NCBI GenBank assembly: GCA_938046775.1
Contig: CALIXB010000027.1
Coordinates: 1 to 64,000, forward strand
From: an uncultured Candidatus Saccharibacteria bacterium
GTDB lineage: Bacteria; Patescibacteriota; Saccharimonadia; Saccharimonadales; Saccharimonadaceae
Length of the DNA stretch: 64,000 bases
Direction: 5' to 3'
A model generated the notes under the pieces. That model did not search any database. It was not told where the DNA came from and saw only the letters and a list, made by a program, of their open reading frames with translations. Position 1 is the stretch's first letter. The number at the start of each line of letters is the position of its first letter. Shown here piece by piece: positions 55,910 to 63,932 of the stretch. The position numbers were made by a program, and so were the translations under genes.

Positions 55910-56714
55910 AGAAAATGGATTCACAATAACCGAATTAGTATTAGTAATGGTAATTATTGCTATGGTCGTCGGTGTCTTTAGCCAGATGCTGGTATCGTCA
56001 AATCAAAGCGCTTCTATTAGTCGGGCTAGAGTTGATATTAATCGTAATCTTCACAACTCCATGGATGCAATTGAAACTGATGTACGGCAGGCAGTGCGAT
56101 TTAAGGCCAGTGGCTATGACGGCTATGACACGTTCGCCGTAGACAGGAGTTTTTCTGGAGCTGGACATAGCTGGAGCTACATGAATACACCATACGTCAA
56201 CGGGACGAATAGGGTCCTGATATTGCTACAATATGCGACCACTATGGGACATGGTGCAGACTCGAGGCAGATTGTCTATCTAAGAACTCCAGGCGGCGAC
56301 TGTGCAACTAAGAAGACTCAGCAGCCTAAGTATAAAAAAATAATAATATATTTCTTAAATAACGGAGAATTGCATAGGCGTACTATCTATAATGACATGA
56401 TTGACCCGTATGGACATCCATATTCGGGTTCTGCTGGTAATTATTTCTGTATGAATAATGCAGAGGCTAATAAGTTTAAAGACCGAGCCATGAAGGTTCA
56501 TCAAGATTCAATTTTAGCAACCGGTGTTTCTGAATTCGAAGTTGAGTATTACGAGGGGAAAACGAAAATCTCTGATCAATATGATGCAGTTAAAAGCTAC
56601 CCAGGGATACTTGATTCTGCTGATAATGTAGTAGTTACTTTAAAATTACAGTCGCCAAGTAAGCAGATTTCTGAATCACAAACATTAACTATACGAAAGA
56701 TTAATAACTTATGA
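55887..56714 (+). CDS. PilW-like minor prepilin
   Basis: A 275-aa prepilin with leader MQHTQHSKENG and methylation site FTITELVLVMVIIAMV. Its length and the large beta-rich globular region resemble PilW/PilJ-type minor pilins that cap or prime the pilus. It overlaps the next gene, which encodes the RCC1-repeat pilin-like protein, by 4 nt. Confidence 0.82.
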   Translation: MQHTQHSKENGFTITELVLVMVIIAMVVGVFSQMLVSSNQSASISRARVDINRNLHNSMDAIETDVRQAVRFKASGYDGYDTFAVDRSFSGAGHSWSYMNTPYVNGTNRVLILLQYATTMGHGADSRQIVYLRTPGGDCATKKTQQPKYKKIIIYFLNNGELHRRTIYNDMIDPYGHPYSGSAGNYFCMNNAEANKFKDRAMKVHQDSILATGVSEFEVEYYEGKTKISDQYDAVKSYPGILDSADNVVVTLKLQSPSKQISESQTLTIRKINNL

Positions 56715-58462
56715 TGCGAAAAAAAGATGGCTACTCCTTGGTGCTAATCGTGCTTATGAGTACCTTTATATTAGTGGTTTTGGCGGGTGCTATGAGAGTT
56801 GTGACGCAGTCATATATCTACTCTCAAGAGGAATATTATTATAAGTTAGCCCAAGAAGCTGGTGAGGCGGGTACAGCATATGCCAACGCCTGTCTGGATG
56901 CTAATAACGCAGAGCAATCATGGACTCCAGCTGCCGGCAGTGCAGGCCCGCTTCGCCCGGAAACTGACTGTTTGGGGGCGGTAAAGTTTAGTGGGAATAA
57001 ATATGTATTTGAAAATGGTAAATTGCGAACAAATTTTGAGGTTGGTAAATTAGAGGCTTCGACTAAAGCGTCAGCACTGTCAGCCGCTACTGCTCAGATT
57101 TCCGCTATTGGCAGGACTGAAGTGATGAGCGGCAGTAGAGTAATAAAAACCTATACAGTTATTGTCAAAAAGTCTGTGACCTGGCCGGCTGATATCGACG
57201 CAACGCGTACGGTGAGTGGCACTAATCGCACCTGTGCTATCTTGTCAAACAACGTATGGTGTTGGGGTAGTAATAATATGGGTCAATTAGGGGATGGAAC
57301 TACTGTCAACTCCAATATTCCAGTGAAAGTTCGTTCTATTGGTGACATGAAATATGGAAAGATTATTGATATATTTACAGCACAGCACCACAGTTGCGTT
57401 TTAACTCAGCTGGGCAGTAATAAAAAAGTATATTGTTGGGGTGATAATAGGTCTGGGCAACTGGGTAATAGTGATTTTGGGAGTAGCTATTCTGCGGTAC
57501 CGATTGAGATTAAAGTTGTTGGCTCGGCTGCAATCTCGGATTTTTCTGGAAATAAAATTAGCGCAATTGGAGGGACAGGTGATACTTCGTGTGCTATCGC
57601 ATCAGGTAAGGTGTACTGTTGGGGCGGAAATGACAGGGGGCAATTGGGCTACGGTAGTCCGGGTAGTCCTGGCCATAGCGCAGCACCAGCGATGATTAAT
57701 TCTGGCGGACCCAACAGGATTCCTAATAATTATTCCGCCACTAAATTGTCGACTGGTGGATCTCGTTCGCGGACTATGTGTGTTATAACTACCGAAAAAA
57801 GGGCTTACTGTTGGGGGCAGGCTAGGTTTGGGCAACTGGGTGTTGGTCCAATAGCTAGCGATAATTATAGTCTAGCTACTCGAGTTAAGGGGTTGGAAGA
57901 TGTGATTGATATATCTCAGGATGGATATTGGTGGACAAAAGATCCTGATTACGTAACTCACACCTGCGCTATCGCTAATGCGGGTAGGGTGTATTGCTGG
58001 GGTGGTGCTGGGCTTGGGCAATCTGGATCTCCGGGGGGCGGCAATCCTAGAAAGCATCTTCAGCCGGCGGAAGTCCATGGCTTACCTGGAACGGCTCTGC
58101 AGGTTGAGGCTGGTATTTCTCATTCTTGCGCCTTAATGAATAATGGCGGAAAAAGGGAAGTGTATTGCTGGGGAAATAATGAGATGGGGCAATTGGGGGC
58201 AAACAAGGAATATGAGAATCCCCCCAACGGAATTAGATGGACATATAAACCTATTAAAATTGAGGAGGGACTGCCCGCAGGAGAGAGGATCGTTAGAATG
58301 TCGGCTGGAGCGAACCGCGGTTGTGCGATTATGACAAATAAACGGTCTTATTGCTGGGGATTGAATGATAATGGACAGATTGGTGACGGAACCAATATAA
58401 ACAGGATTAGTCCGACAGAGTCATTATTCCTTCGTCCGGTCCAAAATCGATACGTATATTAA
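56711..58462 (+). CDS. PilX-like pilin fused to a seven-repeat RCC1 beta-propeller
   Basis: A 583-aa protein. Residues 1-35 are a hydrophobic N-terminal helix without the canonical glutamate site (MMRKKDGYSLVLIVLMSTF), as in PilX-like minor pilins. A pilin-like stem (about 36-160) leads into a domain with seven RCC1-type repeats; each has the pattern C[AV][ILM]..[VRAS]YCWGxN..GQ[LIS]G. Every repeat has a Cys in each of two neighbouring strands, 7 pairs in all, suggesting disulfides and an exposed location. Seven repeats suit a seven-bladed propeller at the pilus tip, where it could bind a partner cell or ligand (inference). It is the last of four coupled genes. Confidence 0.82.
   Translation: MMRKKDGYSLVLIVLMSTFILVVLAGAMRVVTQSYIYSQEEYYYKLAQEAGEAGTAYANACLDANNAEQSWTPAAGSAGPLRPETDCLGAVKFSGNKYVFENGKLRTNFEVGKLEASTKASALSAATAQISAIGRTEVMSGSRVIKTYTVIVKKSVTWPADIDATRTVSGTNRTCAILSNNVWCWGSNNMGQLGDGTTVNSNIPVKVRSIGDMKYGKIIDIFTAQHHSCVLTQLGSNKKVYCWGDNRSGQLGNSDFGSSYSAVPIEIKVVGSAAISDFSGNKISAIGGTGDTSCAIASGKVYCWGGNDRGQLGYGSPGSPGHSAAPAMINSGGPNRIPNNYSATKLSTGGSRSRTMCVITTEKRAYCWGQARFGQLGVGPIASDNYSLATRVKGLEDVIDISQDGYWWTKDPDYVTHTCAIANAGRVYCWGGAGLGQSGSPGGGNPRKHLQPAEVHGLPGTALQVEAGISHSCALMNNGGKREVYCWGNNEMGQLGANKEYENPPNGIRWTYKPIKIEEGLPAGERIVRMSAGANRGCAIMTNKRSYCWGLNDNGQIGDGTNINRISPTESLFLRPVQNRYVY
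57230..58400 (+). repeat. Seven RCC1-type repeats
   Basis: In-gene repeats marked by YCWG or WCWG at seven places. They read: CAILSNNVWCWGSNN, CVLTQLGSNKKVYCWGDN, CAIASGKVYCWGGND, CVITTEKRAYCWGQA, CAIANAGRVYCWGGAG, CALMNNGGKREVYCWGNN and CAIMTNKRSYCWGLND. Each is followed by a GQ[LIS]G turn. Confidence 0.85.
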
Positions 58463-58540
58463 AAACGCTTGCGCTTTTAAATACGTTGTAGTATTATCAA
58501 ATTACAAATCAAACTAACACAATTTAGGGGGCACATTATC

Positions 58541-58966
58541 GTGACTACAAAGAATATTAAAAATCAAGGTTTTACGCTCGTTGAGCTTTTGATTGTTATC
58601 GTGATCATCGCGATTTTGACAGTTGTTTCTTTGGTTGCATACAACGGTTTGCAGAACCAGGCAAAGACATCAGCTGCCAAATCAACAGTTGATTCAGTTG
58701 CTAAGAAGGCTGAACTATATAACACTGAAGAGGGCAAGTATCCAGAGGATATTACAAAGTTGACTAGCGCAGATACAAAGAAGTCTTACTACATTGCTTC
58801 GGCCAATGTTACTGAATTAGGTACTGGTACTTTTGGTTCAAGCACGCCAACCACAACAGTTAAATACACTAAGTGTGGTACCGGCGATCCAACGGGTGCA
58901 AAGATTGAGTACTACGACTACAGTAAGAATACTGTTGAGACTCGCATAGTTGGTACTGGCTGTTAA
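58541..58966 (+). CDS. pilA: Major type IV pilin (PilA-like)
   Basis: A 141-aa prepilin with leader MTTKNIKNQG and the classic FTLVELLIVIVIIAILTVV helix. The globular part ends with two cysteines (KCGTGD.. and GTGC at the end), likely a disulfide-bounded D-region. GTG start at 58541 with AGGGGG 9 nt upstream and an 80-nt gap from the previous gene, so it may have separate, stronger expression. A bidirectional terminator follows. Confidence 0.88.
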   Translation: MTTKNIKNQGFTLVELLIVIVIIAILTVVSLVAYNGLQNQAKTSAAKSTVDSVAKKAELYNTEEGKYPEDITKLTSADTKKSYYIASANVTELGTGTFGSSTPTTTVKYTKCGTGDPTGAKIEYYDYSKNTVETRIVGTGC

Positions 58967-58985
58967 TCAGTCATATGCCAATAAT

Positions 58986-59013
58986 AAAACTCCGGTCATA
59001 GTACCGGAGTTTT
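58986..59013. terminator. Bidirectional terminator between pilA and glyA
   Basis: AAAACTCCGGT and ACCGGAGTTTT form a perfect 11-bp stem with T runs on both strands. It serves the convergent pilA and glyA genes. Confidence 0.85.
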
Positions 59014-59028
59014 ATTATGTTTTAGGAA

Positions 59029-60297
59029 TTAAATGGCGCTTAATGTTTGGCAGAAATGTTTGACTTCTTGGTGGAGCTTGTCTAGCTTTTCTTCATTGCC
59101 ACGATGATTGATTGCCTGCTTCATCCATTCAGCTATTTTTTCCATATCCGCCTCTTTGGCTCCGCGTGTGGTAATGGCAGGAGTCCCCAGGCGAATGCCG
59201 CTTGGTCGAAAGCGTGTCAAGCTGTCATTTGGTATGGCGTTGGCATTTAGGGTTAGGCCTATCTTATCCATAGCAATTTCTGCCTCCTTGCCGTCAATTC
59301 CAAAACTGCTGTAGACATCCGCCAAAATAAGATGGTTGCTAGTACCTCCAGTAATCAGTTTAAAATCTCGTTTTTGCAGCTCTTCTGCTAGTTTTTTTGC
59401 GTTCTTAACAATTTGCTCAGCGTAATCTTTGAATTCTGGCTGCAGCGCCTCACCAAACGCCACAGCTTTAGCAGCGATGGTGTGCATATGTGGGCCGCCT
59501 TGTGTGCCGGGAAATACAGCTCTATCAATCAACGTCGGTAGATTCTTGAGAGTTTTTTCTGGCTTTTTCAGTGGGTTACCGACAATGCCACGGCTGAGGA
59601 TTAAACCACCACGTGGACCGCGTAAGGTTTTATGTGTGGTGGTGGTAATAACATGAAAACCATAGTCGAATGGATTTTTAGCAACGCCGCCGACAATCAG
59701 CCCGGCAATGTGACTCATATCCGCCATCAGCATGGCGCCAATCTCATTACCAATTTCGGCGAATTTTCCGTAGTCTAATTCTCGGGGGTACGCTGAAAAG
59801 CCAGCTAAGATAATTTTTGGTTTATGCTTTAATGCTAGTTGTCGAATCTCTTCATAATCAATTTCACCAGTTTCCACATCCTTAATGCCGTAGCGAATGA
59901 AATTATACTCGCGTGCACTACGAGTTACGGACGCGCCGTGCGTCAAGTGTCCGCCGTGCGCCAAATCCATCGCCAGAATGGTATCGCCCGGCTCACACCA
60001 CGCGTAATAGACGGCTTCGTTGGCCTGGGCTCCAGAATGTGGCTGAACATTAGCGTGGTCAGCTCCGAATAATTGCTTGGCGCGGTCGATTGCAATTTGT
60101 TCAATTTGGTCAGTGTTTTCTTGTCCACCGTAATAGCGGCGTCCAGGATAGCCCTCGGAGTATTTGTTGGTAAAAACGCTACCTAGCGCTTTCAGAACGT
60201 CTGATGACACATAATTCTCACTAGGAATTAATTCCAGTCCGTCTGTTTGGCGGATTTTTTCTGCTTTTATAAGTTGTTCAATTTGCTTATCTTTCAT
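59029..60297 (-). CDS. glyA: Serine hydroxymethyltransferase
   Basis: PLP enzyme that interconverts serine and glycine and loads one-carbon units on tetrahydrofolate. The 422-aa protein contains NVQPHSGAQANEAVY, ADMSHIAGLI, the PLP lysine motif VITTTTHKTLRGPRGG and the C-terminal RFRPSGIRLGTPAITTRG. GGAGG precedes the ATG. Its -10 (minus TATAAT at 60324-60319) lies inside a palindrome shared with the divergent murA-fusion promoter. Confidence 0.96.
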   Translation of the reverse strand: MKDKQIEQLIKAEKIRQTDGLELIPSENYVSSDVLKALGSVFTNKYSEGYPGRRYYGGQENTDQIEQIAIDRAKQLFGADHANVQPHSGAQANEAVYYAWCEPGDTILAMDLAHGGHLTHGASVTRSAREYNFIRYGIKDVETGEIDYEEIRQLALKHKPKIILAGFSAYPRELDYGKFAEIGNEIGAMLMADMSHIAGLIVGGVAKNPFDYGFHVITTTTHKTLRGPRGGLILSRGIVGNPLKKPEKTLKNLPTLIDRAVFPGTQGGPHMHTIAAKAVAFGEALQPEFKDYAEQIVKNAKKLAEELQKRDFKLITGGTSNHLILADVYSSFGIDGKEAEIAMDKIGLTLNANAIPNDSLTRFRPSGIRLGTPAITTRGAKEADMEKIAEWMKQAINHRGNEEKLDKLHQEVKHFCQTLSAI

Positions 60298-60309
60298 GTG
60301 TGCGCCTCC

Positions 60310-60329
60310 AATGATATTATTATATCATT
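60310..60329. promoter_or_regulatory. Palindromic operator over the glyA -10
   Basis: AATGATAT-TATT-ATATCATT, perfect 8-bp arms. It covers the minus-strand TATAAT (60324-60319) that would serve glyA. A related site lies 8 nt away over the murA-fusion -10. Confidence 0.6.
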
Positions 60330-60336
60330 GCCTATA

Positions 60337-60354
60337 TATATCATTAGTGATATA
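60337..60354. promoter_or_regulatory. Palindromic operator over the HTH-MurA fusion -10
   Basis: TATATCA-TTAG-TGATATA, perfect 7-bp arms with the same 4-nt gap as the neighbouring site and the same ATATCA half-site. It overlaps TATAAT (60351-60356), which ends 6 nt before ATG 60363. Confidence 0.6.
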
Positions 60355-60362
60355 ATCTACGC

Positions 60363-61886
60363 ATGATAAAAGATAAGTATCTTCAAAAAATCGGTAATTT
60401 AATTGCTGAAAATCGCCAAAAGCAAGGGTTAACGCAGACGCAGTTGGCTGAAGCAATTGGTACATCTCAGAGTGCCATTAATCGTATTGAAAACGGTGGT
60501 CAGAATATTAGCATTGAAATGATTGCTCGTATTAGTGAAGTACTTAATAATAATATCGTGACTGTAAATCATTCTGGAAAAATGAATTTTAGAGTGTCTG
60601 GCGGCAAAAAATTGTCTGGTGAGATACGGGTTAAGACGAGTAAAAATGCTGCAGTGGGATTACTCTGTGCCAGCTTGCTGAATAAGGGTAAGACCACCCT
60701 CAGGAAGGTGGCGCGAATTGAGGAAGTTAATCGGATTATTGAGGTTCTAAATTCAATTGGCGTTAAAACTCGCTGGTTGAACGGTAGTGATTTGGAGATT
60801 ATTCCCCCTGCTAGGCTAAAGCTGGAGGATATGGATATTGCCGCTGCTAAGCGTACGCGTACGGTGATTATGTTCCTAGGTCCACTACTTTACCAATACG
60901 AGGACTTTAAGCTGCCATTTGCGGGCGGCTGTAACTTGGGTAAGCGCACAGTGGAGCCTCACTTGAGCGGGTTAAGGCATTTTGGCATGAGTGTAACGGC
61001 AGAAACTGATTATTATCATGCAAAAACTAATGTCCATTCTGGCGATCGGACGATTCTTCTAACGGAGCGTGGTGATACAGTAACTGAAAATATTATTATG
61101 GCGGCAGCGCTTTCTCCAGATACGACTATCATTCGCAATGCTAGCCCAAATTACATGGTTCAGGATGTTTGCTTCTTCTTAAAGAAGCTGGGTGTAAAAA
61201 TAGAGGGAATTGGCACGACGACTCTAAAAATTACAGGACGTAAACGAATTAGCAAAAACTTGGATTATTATCCAAGTGAAGATCCAATTGAGGCGATGAG
61301 TTTTATTGCGGCTGGCGTGGTGACAGATTCAGAAATTACTATTCGTCGTGCACCAATTGAGTTTTTGGAAATTGAGTTAGCCACGTTAGCAGAGATGGGT
61401 CTTAAATTTGAGCTGAGCGAGGAATATCTGGCCGACAATGGGCAGACTCGTTTGGTGGACATTATGCTGCATCGCTCCAAGCTCCAGGCCGCTAAAGACA
61501 AGTTGCATGCTTTACCATTTCCTGGAATTAATATGGATAATCTACCATTTCTGGGGCTTATTGCAACGGTTGCTAAAGGTCGCACACTGGTGCACGATTG
61601 GAGCTATGAAAACCGAGCAATTTATTTCACCGAGCTAAGTAAGCTAAATGCGCAAATTGAGCTAGTCGATCCGCACCGTGTTTATATCACCGGCCCAACA
61701 AAATGGAAGCCTGCTGATGTTGTTGCTCCGCCGGCGCTTCGTCCGTCTGTTGTTATATTGCTTGCAATGCTGGCGGCGCCAGGTGTGTCCATTCTAAGGG
61801 ACGTATATTCAATTAACCGCGGCTACGAAGAGTTGGCTACTCGCTTAAATTCTTTGGGCGCTGAAATTGAAGTAGTTATTGAATAA
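60363..61886 (+). CDS. murA: XRE-type HTH domain fused to UDP-GlcNAc 1-carboxyvinyltransferase (MurA)
   Basis: A 507-aa fusion. Residues 1-62 form a Cro/C1-type helix-turn-helix (IAENRQKQGLTQTQLAEAIG, SQSAINRIENG). From about residue 75 onward it is a full MurA: KTSKNAAVGLLCASLL, the loop with FAGGCNLGKRTVEPHLSGL holding the fosfomycin-target Cys position, and the C-terminal INRGYEELATRLNSLGAEI. MurA makes the first committed wall precursor from UDP-GlcNAc and PEP. Two palindromes over the divergent -10 boxes are likely targets of the HTH part. Start ATG follows TATAAT by 6 nt. Its stop overlaps the convergent glucan phosphorylase gene by 11 nt. Confidence 0.9.
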   Translation: MIKDKYLQKIGNLIAENRQKQGLTQTQLAEAIGTSQSAINRIENGGQNISIEMIARISEVLNNNIVTVNHSGKMNFRVSGGKKLSGEIRVKTSKNAAVGLLCASLLNKGKTTLRKVARIEEVNRIIEVLNSIGVKTRWLNGSDLEIIPPARLKLEDMDIAAAKRTRTVIMFLGPLLYQYEDFKLPFAGGCNLGKRTVEPHLSGLRHFGMSVTAETDYYHAKTNVHSGDRTILLTERGDTVTENIIMAAALSPDTTIIRNASPNYMVQDVCFFLKKLGVKIEGIGTTTLKITGRKRISKNLDYYPSEDPIEAMSFIAAGVVTDSEITIRRAPIEFLEIELATLAEMGLKFELSEEYLADNGQTRLVDIMLHRSKLQAAKDKLHALPFPGINMDNLPFLGLIATVAKGRTLVHDWSYENRAIYFTELSKLNAQIELVDPHRVYITGPTKWKPADVVAPPALRPSVVILLAMLAAPGVSILRDVYSINRGYEELATRLNSLGAEIEVVIE

Positions 61887-63681
61887 CAATTCGCTTAATA
61901 GAGGGTCCTTTTTTAGGCTGAGCTTGCGCTTTGGGAAATATAAATTTTAGATAGTCCTTCATCATCCTGGCGCCAGAAATTATTGGCAAATAATTATTTA
62001 ACTGGTTACGTATGTGTTTTTCCAGCAGCTGATCATTTCTCGCTATGGCTGCAGCCTTATGCATATTAACGTATAGCGATGAAACCTCAGCCTCATAATT
62101 TTTACCAGACACTTCCAGGCAGGCGATTGGTTGAATATCTGCTACGCCGCCATCGTTCGTGGAAATAAGTATTTTTAGGTTAGCAATGTCTTTTTCCCAT
62201 GATGTCCCGCAGGCCTCTAGCCCAACAATAGGTATGTTTATGGCGATGTCAGATCCGATTGCTAAGGCTCGTCCTAATTCTTCGTCGTAATCTTGGATGT
62301 AATGAACTCGCTCACGCAGAACTGGGTCTTGATCAATTAACTTTAGGACCTCTAATAGTTTTTGGTACATGGTCACGTCGCCCTGGTGGACTTTTCCCGT
62401 CAGTATGTAGTGTGCGTTGTGATTGATGAGGACCTGCCGTAGTGCGTCGGGATTTTCGAATGGCATGTAGGGTCGTTTATAATTGGCGAATCGTCGCTTA
62501 AAATCAAATAATATTGCATTTTCTGGAATCTGGATGGATTTGTTGTATTGATCCTGGCGTTTTAATAAAACTCGATTGAGCTCTTTACGTCCCAGCTTTT
62601 TTAGATATCTTATATCGGCACTGTGAATGAGATTCAGTCTCTGAGAAAAATCATCTGTAGGTAGGCCAAATTTATCTATGATATTGTTATTATGATATGT
62701 CTGAAGAATTTCTGGTAGCGTCCATGTTTCCAGGTCGATGCCATTGGTGATGGCGTGAAATTTGACCTTGTCGTTGTTGCGGTCGCGGAAATTTGCCACG
62801 CAGGCGTGTAGTTTACTGACGCCATTTTTGGCTTCGGTCAGCTCAATTGCCAGCAAGTTCGGCCGCAGACGGTCGTTACGAAATTGCTCCATTAGCCAGC
62901 AGCGCACGGCGTTGCTTTTGAGATTTGGCAGCACTAATTTTTCAAATTGCGAGCGGTGAAATTCTGGTTCAGCGGCCTGGAGCAGGGTGTGGTTGGTGTA
63001 GAGCGTGTGTTTGCGTACGTAAACGATTGCTTCGTACAGGTTCATGCCGTTAGCGCACAGCTCGTCCAGTCGAGCCAATGCTGCAAAAATGGTTGCGGTT
63101 TCGTTGAGCTGGATGACGGCTGGTTTGATGCCGAGCAGCTTTAGGGCTTTATAGCCGCCAAACCCGAGCGCGACTTCTTGGTATAGCCGGTGGTCACCTG
63201 AGCCTTCACCTTCGTACAATTGTCCAAAGTTTGGCTCTGAGATGGTAACAAATTGCGTTGAGCCAAGCGTCTTTTTGAAAATACTCAAACTAGCATCAGG
63301 AAACCCACGTGAGCTAATGGACACGTCGTCAATGTACTCAAAACCATAGTCTTGCGGTGAGACAGTATCTGAAAATTCTTCCTGCTCTAAGTTAGTAATT
63401 TTTTGGTGTGACTCACTACGGTAAAATGGCGTAACCACCACAAATGGCACGTCTAATTTTTCAGCCACTCGCCGCGTGTCCGCTGCCAGTACACCCAAGC
63501 CACCGCCACCCTTGATGCCGTTGGCTTTGTCATAAATCTCCATCGTCCAGTAGATGTATGGCCTGGAGCCAGATAGTTGATGAGTCAGGTTACTACGCTC
63601 AATGATGTCATAAAATTCAGAGACATCTTCGATGTCGTGTGGCCGGTATTTTGGTTTTTCTGTGTAAAAATATGGATCCAT
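61876..63681 (-). CDS. glgP: Alpha-glucan phosphorylase (GT35 family), compact form
   Basis: Phosphorolysis of storage or imported alpha-glucans to glucose 1-phosphate. The 601-aa protein has GGGGLGVLAADTRR near residue 58, NGIDLETW, the RRFANYKRPYM block, and EACGTSWEKDIANLK, where the Lys fits the PLP-binding position (GTGNMK in animal enzymes). It is shorter than the usual 750-850 aa. A ribosome-binding AAAGGG precedes the ATG. Confidence 0.88.
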   Translation of the reverse strand: MDPYFYTEKPKYRPHDIEDVSEFYDIIERSNLTHQLSGSRPYIYWTMEIYDKANGIKGGGGLGVLAADTRRVAEKLDVPFVVVTPFYRSESHQKITNLEQEEFSDTVSPQDYGFEYIDDVSISSRGFPDASLSIFKKTLGSTQFVTISEPNFGQLYEGEGSGDHRLYQEVALGFGGYKALKLLGIKPAVIQLNETATIFAALARLDELCANGMNLYEAIVYVRKHTLYTNHTLLQAAEPEFHRSQFEKLVLPNLKSNAVRCWLMEQFRNDRLRPNLLAIELTEAKNGVSKLHACVANFRDRNNDKVKFHAITNGIDLETWTLPEILQTYHNNNIIDKFGLPTDDFSQRLNLIHSADIRYLKKLGRKELNRVLLKRQDQYNKSIQIPENAILFDFKRRFANYKRPYMPFENPDALRQVLINHNAHYILTGKVHQGDVTMYQKLLEVLKLIDQDPVLRERVHYIQDYDEELGRALAIGSDIAINIPIVGLEACGTSWEKDIANLKILISTNDGGVADIQPIACLEVSGKNYEAEVSSLYVNMHKAAAIARNDQLLEKHIRNQLNNYLPIISGARMMKDYLKFIFPKAQAQPKKGPSIKRIVIQ

Positions 63682-63714
63682 GATGCCCTTTATGGATGGG
63701 AATTATCGTAAATT

Positions 63715-63789
63715 TGGTGCGGGTGCGGAGAATCGAACTCCGATCTCAAGTTTGGAAAACTTGCATACTAACCGCTGTACTACACCCGC
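63715..63789 (-). tRNA. tRNA-Gly (TCC)
   Basis: 75 nt with encoded CCA, minus strand. Acceptor GCGGGTG/CACCCGC; stem CAAGT/ACTTG frames loop TTTCCAA, anticodon TCC. Confidence 0.96.
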
Positions 63790-63832
63790 AAGCTTGTACC
63801 ATTGTAGCAGAAAGATGCTATAATGTGAATAC

Positions 63833-63909
63833 GCCCTGATAGCTCAGCTGGATAGAGCAGAGGACTTCTAAGCCTAAGGTCGTAGGTTCGAATCCTACTC
63901 GGGGCGCCA
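63833..63909 (+). tRNA. tRNA-Arg (TCT)
   Basis: 77 nt with encoded CCA. Acceptor GCCCTGA pairs with TCGGGGC (one G-U); loop CTTCTAA gives anticodon TCT. TATAAT (63819-63824) lies 8 nt upstream. The anticodon stem GAGGA/GCCTA has only three normal pairs, with mismatches at 27-43 (G-A) and 31-39 (A-G). Confidence 0.93.
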
Positions 63910-63932
63910 TTTCATATAACAATAGGGGGTAT

